From: Lachnotalea sp. AF33-28
GTDB lineage: Bacteria; Bacillota; Clostridia; Lachnospirales; Lachnospiraceae
Assembly (NCBI RefSeq): GCF_003477885.1
Contig: NZ_QUEE01000002.1
Span: forward strand, 248,001 to 312,000
Direction: 5' to 3'
DNA: 64,000 bases
In this document: piece after piece, positions 1 through 9,239 of the stretch
Layout of the letters: each line of letters starts with the position of its first letter
How positions within the stretch are numbered: position 1 is the first letter of the stretch
Position numbers and translations under genes: made by a program
Notes under the pieces: generated by a model
The model's database searches: none
The model's input: only the letters and a program-made list of their open reading frames with translations
What the model was told of the DNA's origin: nothing

Positions 1-1082
1 TTCTGGACTTAGCGGGCTCTCTGGACGTCTGTGACGGAGAGGGGGCTGCTAAGTCTGTTTGCAGCCTTACGGTGTATACCGCCCATCTGCGGGATAAGAT
101 TAAATCCGGCGTCGCGGCCGAGGATTATGAGCATCCGTTAAAAGGGCTGAAGGTTGTGGTGGATGCCGGAAACGGCGCAGGCGGGTTCTTTGCCGAGCAG
201 GTACTAAAGCCTTTGGGAGCGGATATCGGCGGCAGTCAGTTCCTGGAGCCGGACGGCATGTTCCCCAACCATATCCCCAATCCGGAGAATAAAAAAGCCA
301 TGGAAGCGATTAAAAGTGCCGTGCTGGGCAGCCATGCCGATTTAGGTCTGATTTTTGATACGGATGTGGACCGGATGTCCGCGGTGCTTCCGGATGGCGC
401 ACAGATCAACCGGGATGCGATCATAGCTATGATCGCGTCCGTCCTGTCAGAGGAGCATCCCGGTGAGACTGTGGTGACGGATTCGGTTACCTCGGACCGG
501 CTGCAGGATTTTTTGGAGAACCGTCTGGGGATGAAGCAGCACAGGTTTAAGCGTGGATACAAAAATGTGATTAACGAGGCGATCCGCCTGAATAAAGAGG
601 GCGTTATGACCCCATTGGCGATAGAAACATCGGGCCACGGCGCACTCAAGGAGAATTATTTCCTGGACGACGGCGCCTATCTGGCGGTAAAACTTTTGAT
701 CGCTGCGGCCAGGGCAGCCAAAGACGGCAAAAAGCTGGCTTCCTATCTGGAGGGCTTTCGTGAAGGCTTCGATGAACGGGAATTCCGGTTTGAGATTGCC
801 GGTGAGGATTACCGCAGTTACGGCCAGCAGGCTTTGGAGACTGCCGGGGAGCGGGCAAAAGCCATGGGATATCCGGCAGTGCCCAACAATTATGAAGGCG
901 TGCGTATTTCTTTCCACGATGAACACATCAGGGGCTGGCTGCTGTTTCGGATGTCGCTGCATGATCCGGTGATCGCGCTGAATATGGAAGGTGAACGGCC
1001 GGGAGACTGCGGGCGCATGATCGATGCTGTAAAGCAGTGGTTTGCCGGATTTGACAGGGTGGATATAAGCTGTCTCAACTAG
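1..1082 (+). CDS. phosphomannomutase/phosphoglucomutase family protein (5' end outside window)
   Basis: Alpha-D-phosphohexomutases interconvert hexose 1- and 6-phosphates and supply sugar nucleotides for the envelope or enter glycolysis. The reading frame (codons from base 3) is open to the window edge, so the N-terminal domain with the phospho-serine loop is missing. Counting from the GTG at 72, the metal-binding loop DTDVDR is at about residues 96-101. The sugar-specificity loop ETSGHG is near 185 and the C-terminal phosphate-binding motif EGVRISF near 275. The GTG at 72 is an internal codon, not a start. rarA follows after about 30 bases, so co-transcription is possible. The family is secure; mannose versus glucose preference cannot be told from what is present. 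Confidence 0.9.
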   Translation, partial: LDLAGSLDVCDGEGAAKSVCSLTVYTAHLRDKIKSGVAAEDYEHPLKGLKVVVDAGNGAGGFFAEQVLKPLGADIGGSQFLEPDGMFPNHIPNPENKKAMEAIKSAVLGSHADLGLIFDTDVDRMSAVLPDGAQINRDAIIAMIASVLSEEHPGETVVTDSVTSDRLQDFLENRLGMKQHRFKRGYKNVINEAIRLNKEGVMTPLAIETSGHGALKENYFLDDGAYLAVKLLIAAARAAKDGKKLASYLEGFREGFDEREFRFEIAGEDYRSYGQQALETAGERAKAMGYPAVPNNYEGVRISFHDEHIRGWLLFRMSLHDPVIALNMEGERPGDCGRMIDAVKQWFAGFDRVDISCLN

Positions 1083-1112
1083 TACTGGCACCGGATCAAA
1101 GGAGTGTGAAGT

Positions 1113-2435
1113 ATGGAACAGATGTCTCTGTTTGAGGACAGAAAACCGGCAGCTCCTCTGGCCAGCCGGCTGCGCCCTGCTTCTCTCAAAGAATTCGTGG
1201 GCCAGACCCATCTGCTGGGAGAGGGCAAGGTGCTGAAACGTCTGATCGATACGGATCAGATTTCATCCATGATCTTCTGGGGACCGCCCGGAGTGGGCAA
1301 GACCACTCTCGCAAGCATCATCGCAGCGCATACCAGGGCAGAGTTTATCAATTTCAGTGCGGTGACAAGCGGGATCAAAGAGATCAGGGAAGTCATGACA
1401 AAGGCGGAGAACAGCCGGTTTTTAGGCCAGAAGACGATATTGTTTGTAGATGAGATCCACCGCTTTAACAAAGCACAGCAGGATGCGTTCCTGCCATTTG
1501 TGGAAAAGGGGAGCATTATACTGATCGGTGCAACGACGGAAAATCCGTCCTTTGAAATCAATTCAGCTCTTCTCTCCAGATGCCAGGTGTTTGTGCTGAA
1601 GGCGCTGGATACGCCGGATCTGGTGCGGATGCTTCAAAGGGCGCTGACAGATCCTAAGGGCTTTGGCGGGCAGCCTGTCTCCATCGGTCCGGATATGCTC
1701 GCTGTGATTGCAGGGTTTGCCAACGGCGATGCCAGGACTGCATTAAATACGCTGGAGATGGTGATCTTAAACGGCGAGATCGACCGTGAGGGAACTATCC
1801 ACGTCACGGAAGCAACCCTCGAGCAGTGTATGGGCAAAAAGACATTTCTCTACGACAAAAAGGGCGAGGAGCATTATAACCTGATCTCAGCCCTGCATAA
1901 GTCCATGAGAAACAGTGATCCGGATGCGGCGGTTTACTGGCTTGCCCGGATGCTGGAAGCGGGAGAGGATCCGCTGTATGTGGCAAGAAGGCTGGTCCGG
2001 TTTGCCAGCGAAGATATCGGCATGGCGGACAGCCATGCGCTGGAGGTGGCGGTGGCGGCCTATCAGGCCAGCCATTTCAATGGTATGCCGGAGTGCAGCG
2101 TCAATCTCACCCATGCCGTTGTATATCTGTCCATGGCGCCCAAGTCCAATGCCTGCTATATCGCTTATGAACAGGCAAAGCAGGATGCGGTGAAGATGCT
2201 GACAGAGCCGGTACCCTTACAGATCAGGAACGCGCCTACAAAGCTTATGGAGGAACTTCACTACGGTGAAGGCTACCAGTATGCCCATGATACGGAAGAT
2301 AAGATCACAAATATGAAATGCCTGCCCGAATCCCTTCAAAACCGCTCTTATTACCGTCCGACTGCTCAGGGAGCAGAGCGCGAGGTACAGGAAAAGATGG
2401 AAGAAATTGCGAGGTGGCACAGGGAAAATGGGTAG
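1113..2435 (+). CDS. rarA: replication-associated recombination protein A (RarA/MgsA AAA+ ATPase)
   Basis: RarA is a cytosolic clamp-loader-like AAA+ ATPase that acts at stalled replication forks. The 440-residue length is normal for the family. Walker A GPPGVGKTT lies at about residues 57-65, Walker B FVDEIH near 111 and the sensor region ATTENPSF near 140. The C-terminal half carries the conserved tetramerisation region, including the SEDIGMAD and MPEC segments. A good ribosome site (AAAGGAG) precedes the ATG. It lies just behind the phosphohexomutase and is closed by a hairpin terminator near 2500. Confidence 0.95.
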   Translation: MEQMSLFEDRKPAAPLASRLRPASLKEFVGQTHLLGEGKVLKRLIDTDQISSMIFWGPPGVGKTTLASIIAAHTRAEFINFSAVTSGIKEIREVMTKAENSRFLGQKTILFVDEIHRFNKAQQDAFLPFVEKGSIILIGATTENPSFEINSALLSRCQVFVLKALDTPDLVRMLQRALTDPKGFGGQPVSIGPDMLAVIAGFANGDARTALNTLEMVILNGEIDREGTIHVTEATLEQCMGKKTFLYDKKGEEHYNLISALHKSMRNSDPDAAVYWLARMLEAGEDPLYVARRLVRFASEDIGMADSHALEVAVAAYQASHFNGMPECSVNLTHAVVYLSMAPKSNACYIAYEQAKQDAVKMLTEPVPLQIRNAPTKLMEELHYGEGYQYAHDTEDKITNMKCLPESLQNRSYYRPTAQGAEREVQEKMEEIARWHRENG

Positions 2436-2499
2436 TGTCACTTTACTGCTCACGGCTGCGTTATAATAACATATCAAACATAAAATAGAAGACAGCATA

Positions 2500-2540
2500 A
2501 AGGCGTATGAGATGGAATCATTTCATATGCCTTTTTCTTA
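2500..2540 (+). terminator. rho-independent terminator after rarA
   Basis: An 11-bp stem (AAGGCGTATGA with TCATATGCCTT, one G-T pair) with a 12-base loop is followed by a T-rich tail. It separates rarA from the PadR operon. Confidence 0.8.
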
Positions 2541-2610
2541 TATTCAAACAGTAATTTCAGCGACAGAAATTTTTAAGAATAAGAAAATATATAAAAATGA
2601 AGTATATGTA

Positions 2611-2642
2611 TTGACATTATATATTATACAGAATATAATATA
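2611..2642 (+). promoter_or_regulatory. sigma-A promoter with overlapping palindromic operator (PadR operon)
   Basis: The -35 box TTGACA (2611-2616) and the -10 box TATAAT (2634-2639) are both perfect, with 17-base spacing. A perfect inverted repeat, TATATTATA (2620-2628) and TATAATATA (2634-2642), covers the spacer and the -10 box. This is where an autorepressing PadR dimer would be expected to bind. The promoter is read directly from sequence; PadR binding is inference. Confidence 0.75.
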
Positions 2643-2701
2643 CTAAAATAAGTTATATGCAATAAATAATATATATGCTTAAAGTCAAAAGGAGGGAGCG
2701 C

Positions 2702-3028
2702 ATGACATATCAGTTGGGTTCGGCTATGCTGGATGCGGTAGTGCTGTCCATCGTGGCGGAAGAAGACTCCTACGGTTATATGATCTCGCAGAAGATAAAA
2801 ACCGTGGTCAATTTAAAGGAGTCCACGCTGTATCCGGTCTTAAAAAAGCTTCAGGAAGCGGGCTATCTGACAACCTATGACCAGGCTTTTCAGGGACGGA
2901 ACCGCAGGTATTACACCATAACGGAAAGCGGCAGGGAAAAGAAAGCTTTCTTTATGGAAGAGTGGAAGAAATACAGAAACGACATTGATCAGATTTTATT
3001 GGGAGGTGTACAAAGTGAACAGGAATGA
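2702..3028 (+). CDS. PadR family transcriptional regulator
   Basis: This is a 108-residue winged-helix repressor of the PadR family, typically responding to small toxic molecules or envelope stress. The core YGYMISQKI, the segment STLYPVLKKLQ and the wing with GRNRRYYTIT are all present. An upstream in-frame ATG at 2675 has no ribosome site, whereas the ATG at 2702 has AGGAGGG about 5 bases upstream, so I chose it. The gene is first in an operon with DUF1700 and DUF4097 proteins and overlaps the next start by 14 bases. A palindrome over its promoter suggests autoregulation. Confidence 0.92.
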   Translation: MTYQLGSAMLDAVVLSIVAEEDSYGYMISQKIKTVVNLKESTLYPVLKKLQEAGYLTTYDQAFQGRNRRYYTITESGREKKAFFMEEWKKYRNDIDQILLGGVQSEQE

Positions 3029-3596
3029 ATACTTGGAGATACTGGACAGACAGCTTCGCCGTCTGCCGGCGGATGACCGGGAGAAAGCGATGGAATACTA
3101 TAGGGAATACTTCGATGAAGCCGGGCCCGAACAGGAAGAGGCTGCAGTGGAAGAATTGGGGGACCCCAGGGAGGTGGCCAGACAGCTGATCACCGGTCTT
3201 GCCGTTAAGAAACTGGATCAGCCGGAAAAGTCAGCGAAGAAAGGTTTATCGGCCCTGTGGGTGATCATTCTTGCCATTTTCGCAGCGCCGTTCGGACTTC
3301 CTTTGGCGTTTGGCGTGGCGTTGGTTATTATGGCTGCCTGCCTGTGTGCGGCTTTGTTTGTCGGCTGTATTTTATTGGCCGGAGTCTGTTTGATTGCGGG
3401 CGGCGCACTTTCCGTTCTTGTTGGCATATATCTGCTTTTCATGCAGCCTGCCGGGGCGCTGGCCAATTTGGGATTAGGGCTTATGTGCACGGGCATAGGG
3501 ATTCTGGTGCTGTATGCAAGCATCAAAATGGGAAAATGGTGCGGCAGACGGCTGTCCGCATGGTTAAAAAAACGTCTTGCTAAAAATAAAGGATAA
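3015..3596 (+). CDS. DUF1700 (HAAS domain) membrane protein
   Basis: About 193 residues. The cytoplasmic N-terminal HAAS-type helical domain (LDRQLRRLPADDREKAMEYYREY, then the segment EELGDPREVARQL) occupies roughly residues 5-65. Three to four hydrophobic segments follow (about 80-165), then a basic tail. The GTG at 3015, with GGGAGG 8 bases upstream, fits the family start better than the ATG at 2985, which lies inside padR. Genes of this type are habitually paired with PadR regulators and DUF4097 proteins in Bacillota. The HAAS domain is thought to be a protein-interaction module; no enzymatic role is known. Confidence 0.88.
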   Translation: MNRNEYLEILDRQLRRLPADDREKAMEYYREYFDEAGPEQEEAAVEELGDPREVARQLITGLAVKKLDQPEKSAKKGLSALWVIILAIFAAPFGLPLAFGVALVIMAACLCAALFVGCILLAGVCLIAGGALSVLVGIYLLFMQPAGALANLGLGLMCTGIGILVLYASIKMGKWCGRRLSAWLKKRLAKNKG

Positions 3597-3644
3597 GACT
3601 TAAGCTGCCGGTGCGCGGCAGAATGATGAAAATGCAGGAAAGGC

Positions 3645-4703
3645 ATGGTAACGAATATGAAAAATAAGAAAAAATGGCTCATAATTTCCGCAGCGCTGAT
3701 ACTGACCGGCGTGGTGGTGGCAGGCATAGGAATCGCGATGGGAGGAGTGCCCGGTTTTTCCATCGGAAGGGGCGGACAAATCCTGACTCCGTCACAGTAC
3801 GTCATGCACGAATTGGAGAAAACACCTTTGGATTCATTTGAAAACCTGGATGCTGTGATGCACTTCGGAGATGTGGAACTGATCCCTTCCGACGGATATT
3901 ATCTGGAATATAGAATCTGCACAGACGAACAGGGCCCCAGTTATGAGGTGAAGAACGGTACCCTTACATTTCTTCCGCAGAAGAGCCAGGGCAGAAACGG
4001 CATATCATTTTTCTTTAATACGGGATGGAATCACAGCACGAATCATACAGGCAGCGATTATGTCAGAATCTATCTGCCGGAGGATGAATACCTGAACAGA
4101 CTGGAAGTTGAATGCGGGAACGGCGACGTGAAGATAAGCGGCATTCAGGCGGATTCGGTGTCGGTTGAGACGGACTTTGGCAATACGGAAATCTCGGATA
4201 TAAAAGCCGGTGCAGCAGAGGTGACATGCAGCAACGGGCGGATCGAGATCGATACGGTGGAATATGACAGTCTTAAGGTCACGGATGACTTCGGCAATGT
4301 GAGCATTTCCGGAGCGAGGGGCGATGAGAGCACAGTGCAAATGAGCAACGGCGAACTGACTCTGAAAAACATAGAGAGCACAACCCTGCGGCTTGAGCAG
4401 GATTTCGGCGATACGGACGGCAGCAAACTCACTGTCGGTGAACTGACGCATACCGGCAGCAACGGGGATATTGAGCTGACGGAACTGGATACAAAATCGG
4501 TTGACATCAGCAATGATTTCGGCGATATAGATTTGGCGTTTACAGGGGAAGAGAAGGAGTACGGCATGGATCTGTCCTGTGATTTTGGTACCGTCAGGCT
4601 GAACGGGGATAACAGATCCGGTTCACTGGAAAAAGACTCTGCCGGCGCCAATAAGATCAAAGCCAGATGCTCCAACGGAAATATCACGGTCATTACAAAA
4701 TAA
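3645..4703 (+). CDS. DUF4097 family beta-strand repeat membrane-anchored protein
   Basis: 352 residues. An N-terminal membrane anchor (about residues 10-33) is followed by an extracellular right-handed beta-helix-like domain. That domain has roughly 20-residue repeats in which 'SNG' turns alternate with 'DFG' turns (for example CGNGD, DFGNT, CSNGR, DFGNV, DFGDT, GSNGD, DFGDI). It is the third gene of the PadR/DUF1700/DUF4097 operon. Such proteins are presumed adhesin-like or stress-related, but the function is not established. AGGA is 5 bases before the ATG at 3645; the ATG at 3657 is an alternative start. The stop lies 11 bases from the end of the converging AraC gene. Confidence 0.88.
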   Translation: MVTNMKNKKKWLIISAALILTGVVVAGIGIAMGGVPGFSIGRGGQILTPSQYVMHELEKTPLDSFENLDAVMHFGDVELIPSDGYYLEYRICTDEQGPSYEVKNGTLTFLPQKSQGRNGISFFFNTGWNHSTNHTGSDYVRIYLPEDEYLNRLEVECGNGDVKISGIQADSVSVETDFGNTEISDIKAGAAEVTCSNGRIEIDTVEYDSLKVTDDFGNVSISGARGDESTVQMSNGELTLKNIESTTLRLEQDFGDTDGSKLTVGELTHTGSNGDIELTELDTKSVDISNDFGDIDLAFTGEEKEYGMDLSCDFGTVRLNGDNRSGSLEKDSAGANKIKARCSNGNITVITK

Positions 4704-4714
4704 CCGCGCGGCGT

Positions 4715-5554
4715 TCAGCCATCGCGGCGGTATTTTAACGGAGTGCATCCGGCATGCTTTTTAAATGCCGCGCAGAATGCGGCCTCACAGGAAAAACCGA
4801 GGGAGTAGGAGATCTCCTTGACGGGTGTGGCGGTGGTCTTCAGCAGGAATTTTGCAGTGTTCATCCGGGCAGTTATGATATATTCATGAGGAGTATATCC
4901 GGTCTCCTGCTTGAATACACGGATAAAATGATATGGGCTTACATGTGCCTGGGATGCCAGCCCCTCCACCGTCAGCGCTTCACTTAAGTGAGCGGAGATA
5001 TAATGCAGAATATCATCCATGCTGCCGGCAGCCGGAGGTTCGGGGCGGCGGTCAGCAGCCGTCAGCAGTTCGGTCAAAAGGATGGTGATATCCCTGGAGA
5101 GCAGAGCTTCTCCGTATGTCCGATGCGTATGGAAAGCCTGATAGATGCGGGAAAGATACCGGTCCACCGCATATCCGCCGGGAAAAACTGCCGCCGGGCC
5201 TTCCCCGCGGCAGAGCATATCATAATAGGATCTGGCGGCGATGCCGTCGTAATGCAGCCACAGGGCTTCCCAGCCTGTGGCTGATTCGTATTCGTGCAGG
5301 GCGTAACAATCCAAAAGCACCGCCTGGCCGGCAGACAGATGCCGTTTTATGCCTTCCGCCCGCACAGTGCATTCCCCCTTCTGCACGAGCATGATCAGAA
5401 AACTGTCATAAGAACTGCGTTTTAGATGATATCCGGGCTGATAGATGAAATGTCCCACCGCGATCGGATAGAAAAACGCTTTCATGGCATTGGGGCTGGG
5501 GGTACAGATATAATAGTCGGAACGGATGTCCACTCCGGGTTCAACTGGTTTCAT
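4715..5554 (-). CDS. AraC family transcriptional regulator
   Basis: 279 residues. The N-terminal half is a cupin-type ligand-binding domain (about 30-165, with the segment LSAGQAVLLDCYALHEYE). The C-terminal half has two helix-turn-helix motifs (about 185-275: VEGLASQAHVSPYHFIRVFK and the second-helix region ending KYR). The second ATG, at 5554, is preceded by GGAG at 6 bases; the upstream ATG at 5569 overlaps that site, so 5554 was chosen. It is divergent from the DUF5107-TPR gene, making it a candidate sugar-responsive regulator of that gene. Confidence 0.9.
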   Translation of the reverse strand: MKPVEPGVDIRSDYYICTPSPNAMKAFFYPIAVGHFIYQPGYHLKRSSYDSFLIMLVQKGECTVRAEGIKRHLSAGQAVLLDCYALHEYESATGWEALWLHYDGIAARSYYDMLCRGEGPAAVFPGGYAVDRYLSRIYQAFHTHRTYGEALLSRDITILLTELLTAADRRPEPPAAGSMDDILHYISAHLSEALTVEGLASQAHVSPYHFIRVFKQETGYTPHEYIITARMNTAKFLLKTTATPVKEISYSLGFSCEAAFCAAFKKHAGCTPLKYRRDG

Positions 5555-5692
5555 GAAAAACTCCTTCATTCGTTATACTAAGAGGTTACTCTATAGGGAG
5601 ACAGCAGTCAATATATAACCGCAATTTTTTTATATTTTTCAGCAAAAGTGAGGAATGTATCTTCGCGCTGCAGATGCTACAATGAATCTAAG

Positions 5693-5786
5693 GTTACTGT
5701 TTACAGTTATCGTAAAGTTTCCGCGCATGACAGGACCATACCCTGCCCTGTCATGCGCTGCTTTATCGGCATCTTTGAACAGTAAT
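5693..5786. repeat. dispersed palindromic repeat, copy 1
   Basis: A 94-bp imperfect palindrome with outer arms GTTACTGTT and AACAGTAAT and inner arms CGCGCATGACAGG and CCTGTCATGCGC. It shares the arm CGCTGCTTTATCGGCA and the termini with copies at 28.8, 36.3 and 38.3 kb. It lies between the AraC gene and the DUF5107 gene, just upstream of the latter's start. Confidence 0.75.
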
Positions 5787-5833
5787 ATGATGATACAATA
5801 CCGCGCGATTTGAATGCGCAGACAGGAGTCAGT

Positions 5834-8800
5834 ATGGAAACAGTACGTCTTTGGGAGGAAACCGTAAGCATCCCCACATATGAAATCGGAAAACCGGATA
5901 AGAACCCGATGTTTCTGGAAAAGAGGGTTTACCAGGGCAGTTCGGGAAGGATCTATCCCTATCCGGCGATTGACCGGATTTATGATGAAAAAAAGGATAA
6001 AGAGTATAAGGCCGTATTTTTGGAGAATGAATATCTGAAAGTGATGATTCTGCCGGAGCTGGGGGGCCGTATCCAGCGTGCGTATGATAAAACCAATGGC
6101 TATGATTTTGTCTACTATAATCATGTGATCAAGCCCGCGCTGGTAGGTCTGACCGGTCCCTGGATTTCCGGCGGAATAGAGTTTAACTGGCCCCAGCATC
6201 ACCGGCCCACCACATTTCTGCCGGTGGATACTGTGCAGCTTAATAATGAGGACGGCAGCAAGTCGCTGCTTGTCAATGATGTGGATCAGATGTACGGGAC
6301 AAAGGGTATTGCGAAGTTTACGCTGTATCCGGGAAAGGCTTATATTGAGATTGAAGGGCAGCTCTATAACCGGACCGCGCAGCCGCAGACATTTTTGTGG
6401 TGGGCGAATCCGGCTGTGGCGGTTAATGACCGGACCCAGTCCATCTTCCCTCCGGATGTACATGCGGTGATGGACCATGGCAAGAGAGATGTCTCACGCT
6501 TCCCCATCGCGACCGGAGTGTATTATAAGCATGATTACAGCGAAGGCGTGGATATCTCCCGCTATAAGAATATACCGGTGCCCACTTCCTATATGGCGGA
6601 AAAGTCGGCGTACGATTTTGTGGGAGGCTATGATTACGGCGTGGAAGCCGGAATTCTCCATGTGGCGGACCATCATATATCCCCCGGTAAAAAGCAGTGG
6701 ACCTGGGGCTGCGGGGATTTTGGGAAAGCCTGGGACCGCAACTTAACGGATGAGGACGGCCCGTACATAGAGCTGATGACCGGGGTATTTACGGATAACC
6801 AGCCCGATTTTACCTGGCTGAAACCCTTTGAAGAAAAGACATTCAAACAGTATTTCATGCCCTATAAAAAAGTGGGCAGCGTCAAAAATGCGACGGTCGA
6901 CGCCGCGGTTAATCTGACAGCAGACGGCCGTCAGATCCGCCTTGCAGTCTATGCGACCGGCAGGCGGGAAAATGCTGAAATTCTGCTCAAAAAGTGCGGT
7001 GAGACAGTCTTTCAGGATCATGCCCTGCTCTCCCCTGTTGATATCTATGAAACAACGGTGGACTGCACATACGAAAAGGAATCCGAACTGACGGTGGAAG
7101 TATGGGCGGACGGACGGCTGCTGGTCGCTTACACGCCGCTTGAGGAGAAGATGCAGGAGCTGCCGCAGCCCGCAAAGGCGGCAAAAGATCCAAAGGAGAT
7201 CCGGACAAATGAAGAACTGTATCTTACCGGATTACATCTTGAACAGTACCGGCATGCGACTTACCGCCCGGAGGATTACTACCTGGAAGGGCTCAAGAGG
7301 GACAGCGGCGATATACGGATCAACAATGCGTACGGTGTGCTGCTTTTGCGCCGCGGAGATTATCAGGAAGCTAAAAAGCATTTCCGTGAGGCGATTCGTA
7401 GGCTTACGGGATACAATCCAAACCCGTACGACAGCGAGCCGCTGTACAATCTGGGACTGGTACAGTTTCGGCAGGGGGATACGGAGGAGGCTTACGACTC
7501 CTTTTACAAGGCATCCTGGTCCAACGAGCAGCAGGAGATGGCTTTTTACTTTCTGGCGGCCATCGATGCCTGCAGAGGTGAATACGGTTCCGCTCTGGAA
7601 TTTGCTGAGAAATCCCTGGTGAAAAATGCGCATAACATCAAGGCGCGCGGTTTAAGAGCGTATCTTCTGGGCAAGCTGGAAAGAAAAGAAGAAGCGCTTA
7701 CAGCCATCGAAGATAATCTCAAGCTGGACCCCTTTGATTATGTGTCCGGCCTGGAAGAATATTTCCTGTCAGGAGACAGTCAGGCACTTTATAGAGTCAG
7801 AGGACTGATGAGAAATACCGCGGATAACCATCTGATGGCCGCGAGGGATTTTGCGGAATTCGGCGCTTATGAGGAGGCCCTTAAGACCTTAAGACTCTGC
7901 AGCGCAGATAGTCCTCTGTTAAAATATTACGAAGGATACTATCTAAGCAAAATGGGGCGGACGAAAGAGGCGGGAGCTGCGGTGGCGGAAGCGGAAGCGC
8001 GTTCTCCCTACTGTTGTTTCCCCAATAAGGCGGAAGACATAGCCGTGCTGGAATATGCCGCCGAAAGGGAAGGGGGGGCGCCTAAAGCCTGCTATTATCT
8101 GGGCTGCCTGTTCTATGATAAGGGGTGGTGGCAGCGCGCCCTGAAGCTGTGGCAGGAATCGGTGCGCCTGGATGGCACATTCCCCACAGCCTGGAGAAAC
8201 CTTTCACTGTTATATTACAATAAGCTGTCCGACCGGGAGTCTGCCAGAGAGGCGCTTGAAAAAGCCTTTGCGCTGGACAATACGGATGCCAGAGTGTTTC
8301 TGGAACTGGATCAGCTGTATAAGAAGCTTGGCATGTCCTGTGAAGAACGTCTGGATCACTGCCGGAGATATCCGCAGCTGGTAGAAGAACGGGATGATCT
8401 GTTTGTGGAAATGACCTCCGTACTGAATATGCTGGGACAGCATGAGCAGGCCTATAAGCTGATAATGGGAAGAAAATTCCATCCGTGGGAAGGCGGTGAG
8501 GGGAAGGTGACCGGACAGTACACCGCCGCCCTGGTGGAGATGGCCAAAGAGAGGATCAGAAAAGCGGACTGCGGGCAGGCTTTACAGCTATTGCAGCAGG
8601 CGCTTTGCTACCCCGAAAATCTTGGCGAGGGCAAGCTGGAGGGCACCAAAGACAATCACATCCATTATTATCTTGGATGTGTGTATGAGATGCTGGGAGA
8701 GGAAGAAAAGGCTAAGGAAAGCTTTTTGACCGCAAGCGTCGGAAACGATGAGCCTGCGGGCATGATGTATTACAATGACCAGCCCGCCGATATGATCCTG

Positions 8801-9145
8801 TATCAGGGACTGGCGAAACGTAAGCTTTCCAGGCAGGCGGAGGCCAACGCCAGATTTTACCGTCTGATCGATTACGGAGAGCAGCATATCGGGGATAAAG
8901 TGAAGATGGATTATTTTGCAGTTTCCCTGCCGGATTTCCTGATCTTTGAGGAGAATCTCACCAATAGAAACAGAGCGCACTGCTTTTATCTGCTGGCGCT
9001 GGGCTATTACGGGCTGGGAGATATAGACAGGGCGCTGGGCTATCTGGATGAAGCGTTAAAGCTGGATCCGTCCCATATGCAGTGCAGGCTGTACCGGAGG
9101 AACTGGAGCCGGCCAGATCTGAAGACGGAACCTTCGCTGCTCTAA
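5834..9145 (+). CDS. DUF5107 domain and tetratricopeptide repeat protein
   Basis: 1103 residues, cytoplasmic (no signal peptide). The N-terminal 350 or so residues match the DUF5107 type, a galactose-mutarotase-like beta-sandwich region with the segments YLKVMILPELGGRIQRAYD and GGIEFNWPQHHRPTT. From about 460 to the end come many TPR-like helical pairs (for example LLLRRGDYQEAKKHFREA and ALGYLDEALKLDPSH). The ATG at 5834 has AGGAG five bases upstream; the earlier ATG at 5810 has none. Family members sit in carbohydrate-utilisation regions and may bind or epimerise sugars, but no reaction is established. It is divergent from an AraC regulator and followed by a subtilase gene. Confidence 0.88.
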   Translation: METVRLWEETVSIPTYEIGKPDKNPMFLEKRVYQGSSGRIYPYPAIDRIYDEKKDKEYKAVFLENEYLKVMILPELGGRIQRAYDKTNGYDFVYYNHVIKPALVGLTGPWISGGIEFNWPQHHRPTTFLPVDTVQLNNEDGSKSLLVNDVDQMYGTKGIAKFTLYPGKAYIEIEGQLYNRTAQPQTFLWWANPAVAVNDRTQSIFPPDVHAVMDHGKRDVSRFPIATGVYYKHDYSEGVDISRYKNIPVPTSYMAEKSAYDFVGGYDYGVEAGILHVADHHISPGKKQWTWGCGDFGKAWDRNLTDEDGPYIELMTGVFTDNQPDFTWLKPFEEKTFKQYFMPYKKVGSVKNATVDAAVNLTADGRQIRLAVYATGRRENAEILLKKCGETVFQDHALLSPVDIYETTVDCTYEKESELTVEVWADGRLLVAYTPLEEKMQELPQPAKAAKDPKEIRTNEELYLTGLHLEQYRHATYRPEDYYLEGLKRDSGDIRINNAYGVLLLRRGDYQEAKKHFREAIRRLTGYNPNPYDSEPLYNLGLVQFRQGDTEEAYDSFYKASWSNEQQEMAFYFLAAIDACRGEYGSALEFAEKSLVKNAHNIKARGLRAYLLGKLERKEEALTAIEDNLKLDPFDYVSGLEEYFLSGDSQALYRVRGLMRNTADNHLMAARDFAEFGAYEEALKTLRLCSADSPLLKYYEGYYLSKMGRTKEAGAAVAEAEARSPYCCFPNKAEDIAVLEYAAEREGGAPKACYYLGCLFYDKGWWQRALKLWQESVRLDGTFPTAWRNLSLLYYNKLSDRESAREALEKAFALDNTDARVFLELDQLYKKLGMSCEERLDHCRRYPQLVEERDDLFVEMTSVLNMLGQHEQAYKLIMGRKFHPWEGGEGKVTGQYTAALVEMAKERIRKADCGQALQLLQQALCYPENLGEGKLEGTKDNHIHYYLGCVYEMLGEEEKAKESFLTASVGNDEPAGMMYYNDQPADMILYQGLAKRKLSRQAEANARFYRLIDYGEQHIGDKVKMDYFAVSLPDFLIFEENLTNRNRAHCFYLLALGYYGLGDIDRALGYLDEALKLDPSHMQCRLYRRNWSRPDLKTEPSLL

Positions 9146-9239
9146 AATATTGAATGCACCGTGCGAACGAAAGCTGCCCATGATGAATATTTTAAAGTAT
9201 CAGACAAAAAAGGCTGAATGCACTTTAATGGAGGAAATC

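Noticed and set aside
2675..2702. Earlier ATG of the PadR gene
   Set aside because: No ribosome site before it, while the ATG at 2702 has AGGAGGG at good distance.
5639..6478. 279-residue minus-strand open frame opposite the DUF5107 gene
   Set aside because: It lies antisense to a clearly conserved frame and crosses a palindromic repeat; no motif and no ribosome site.
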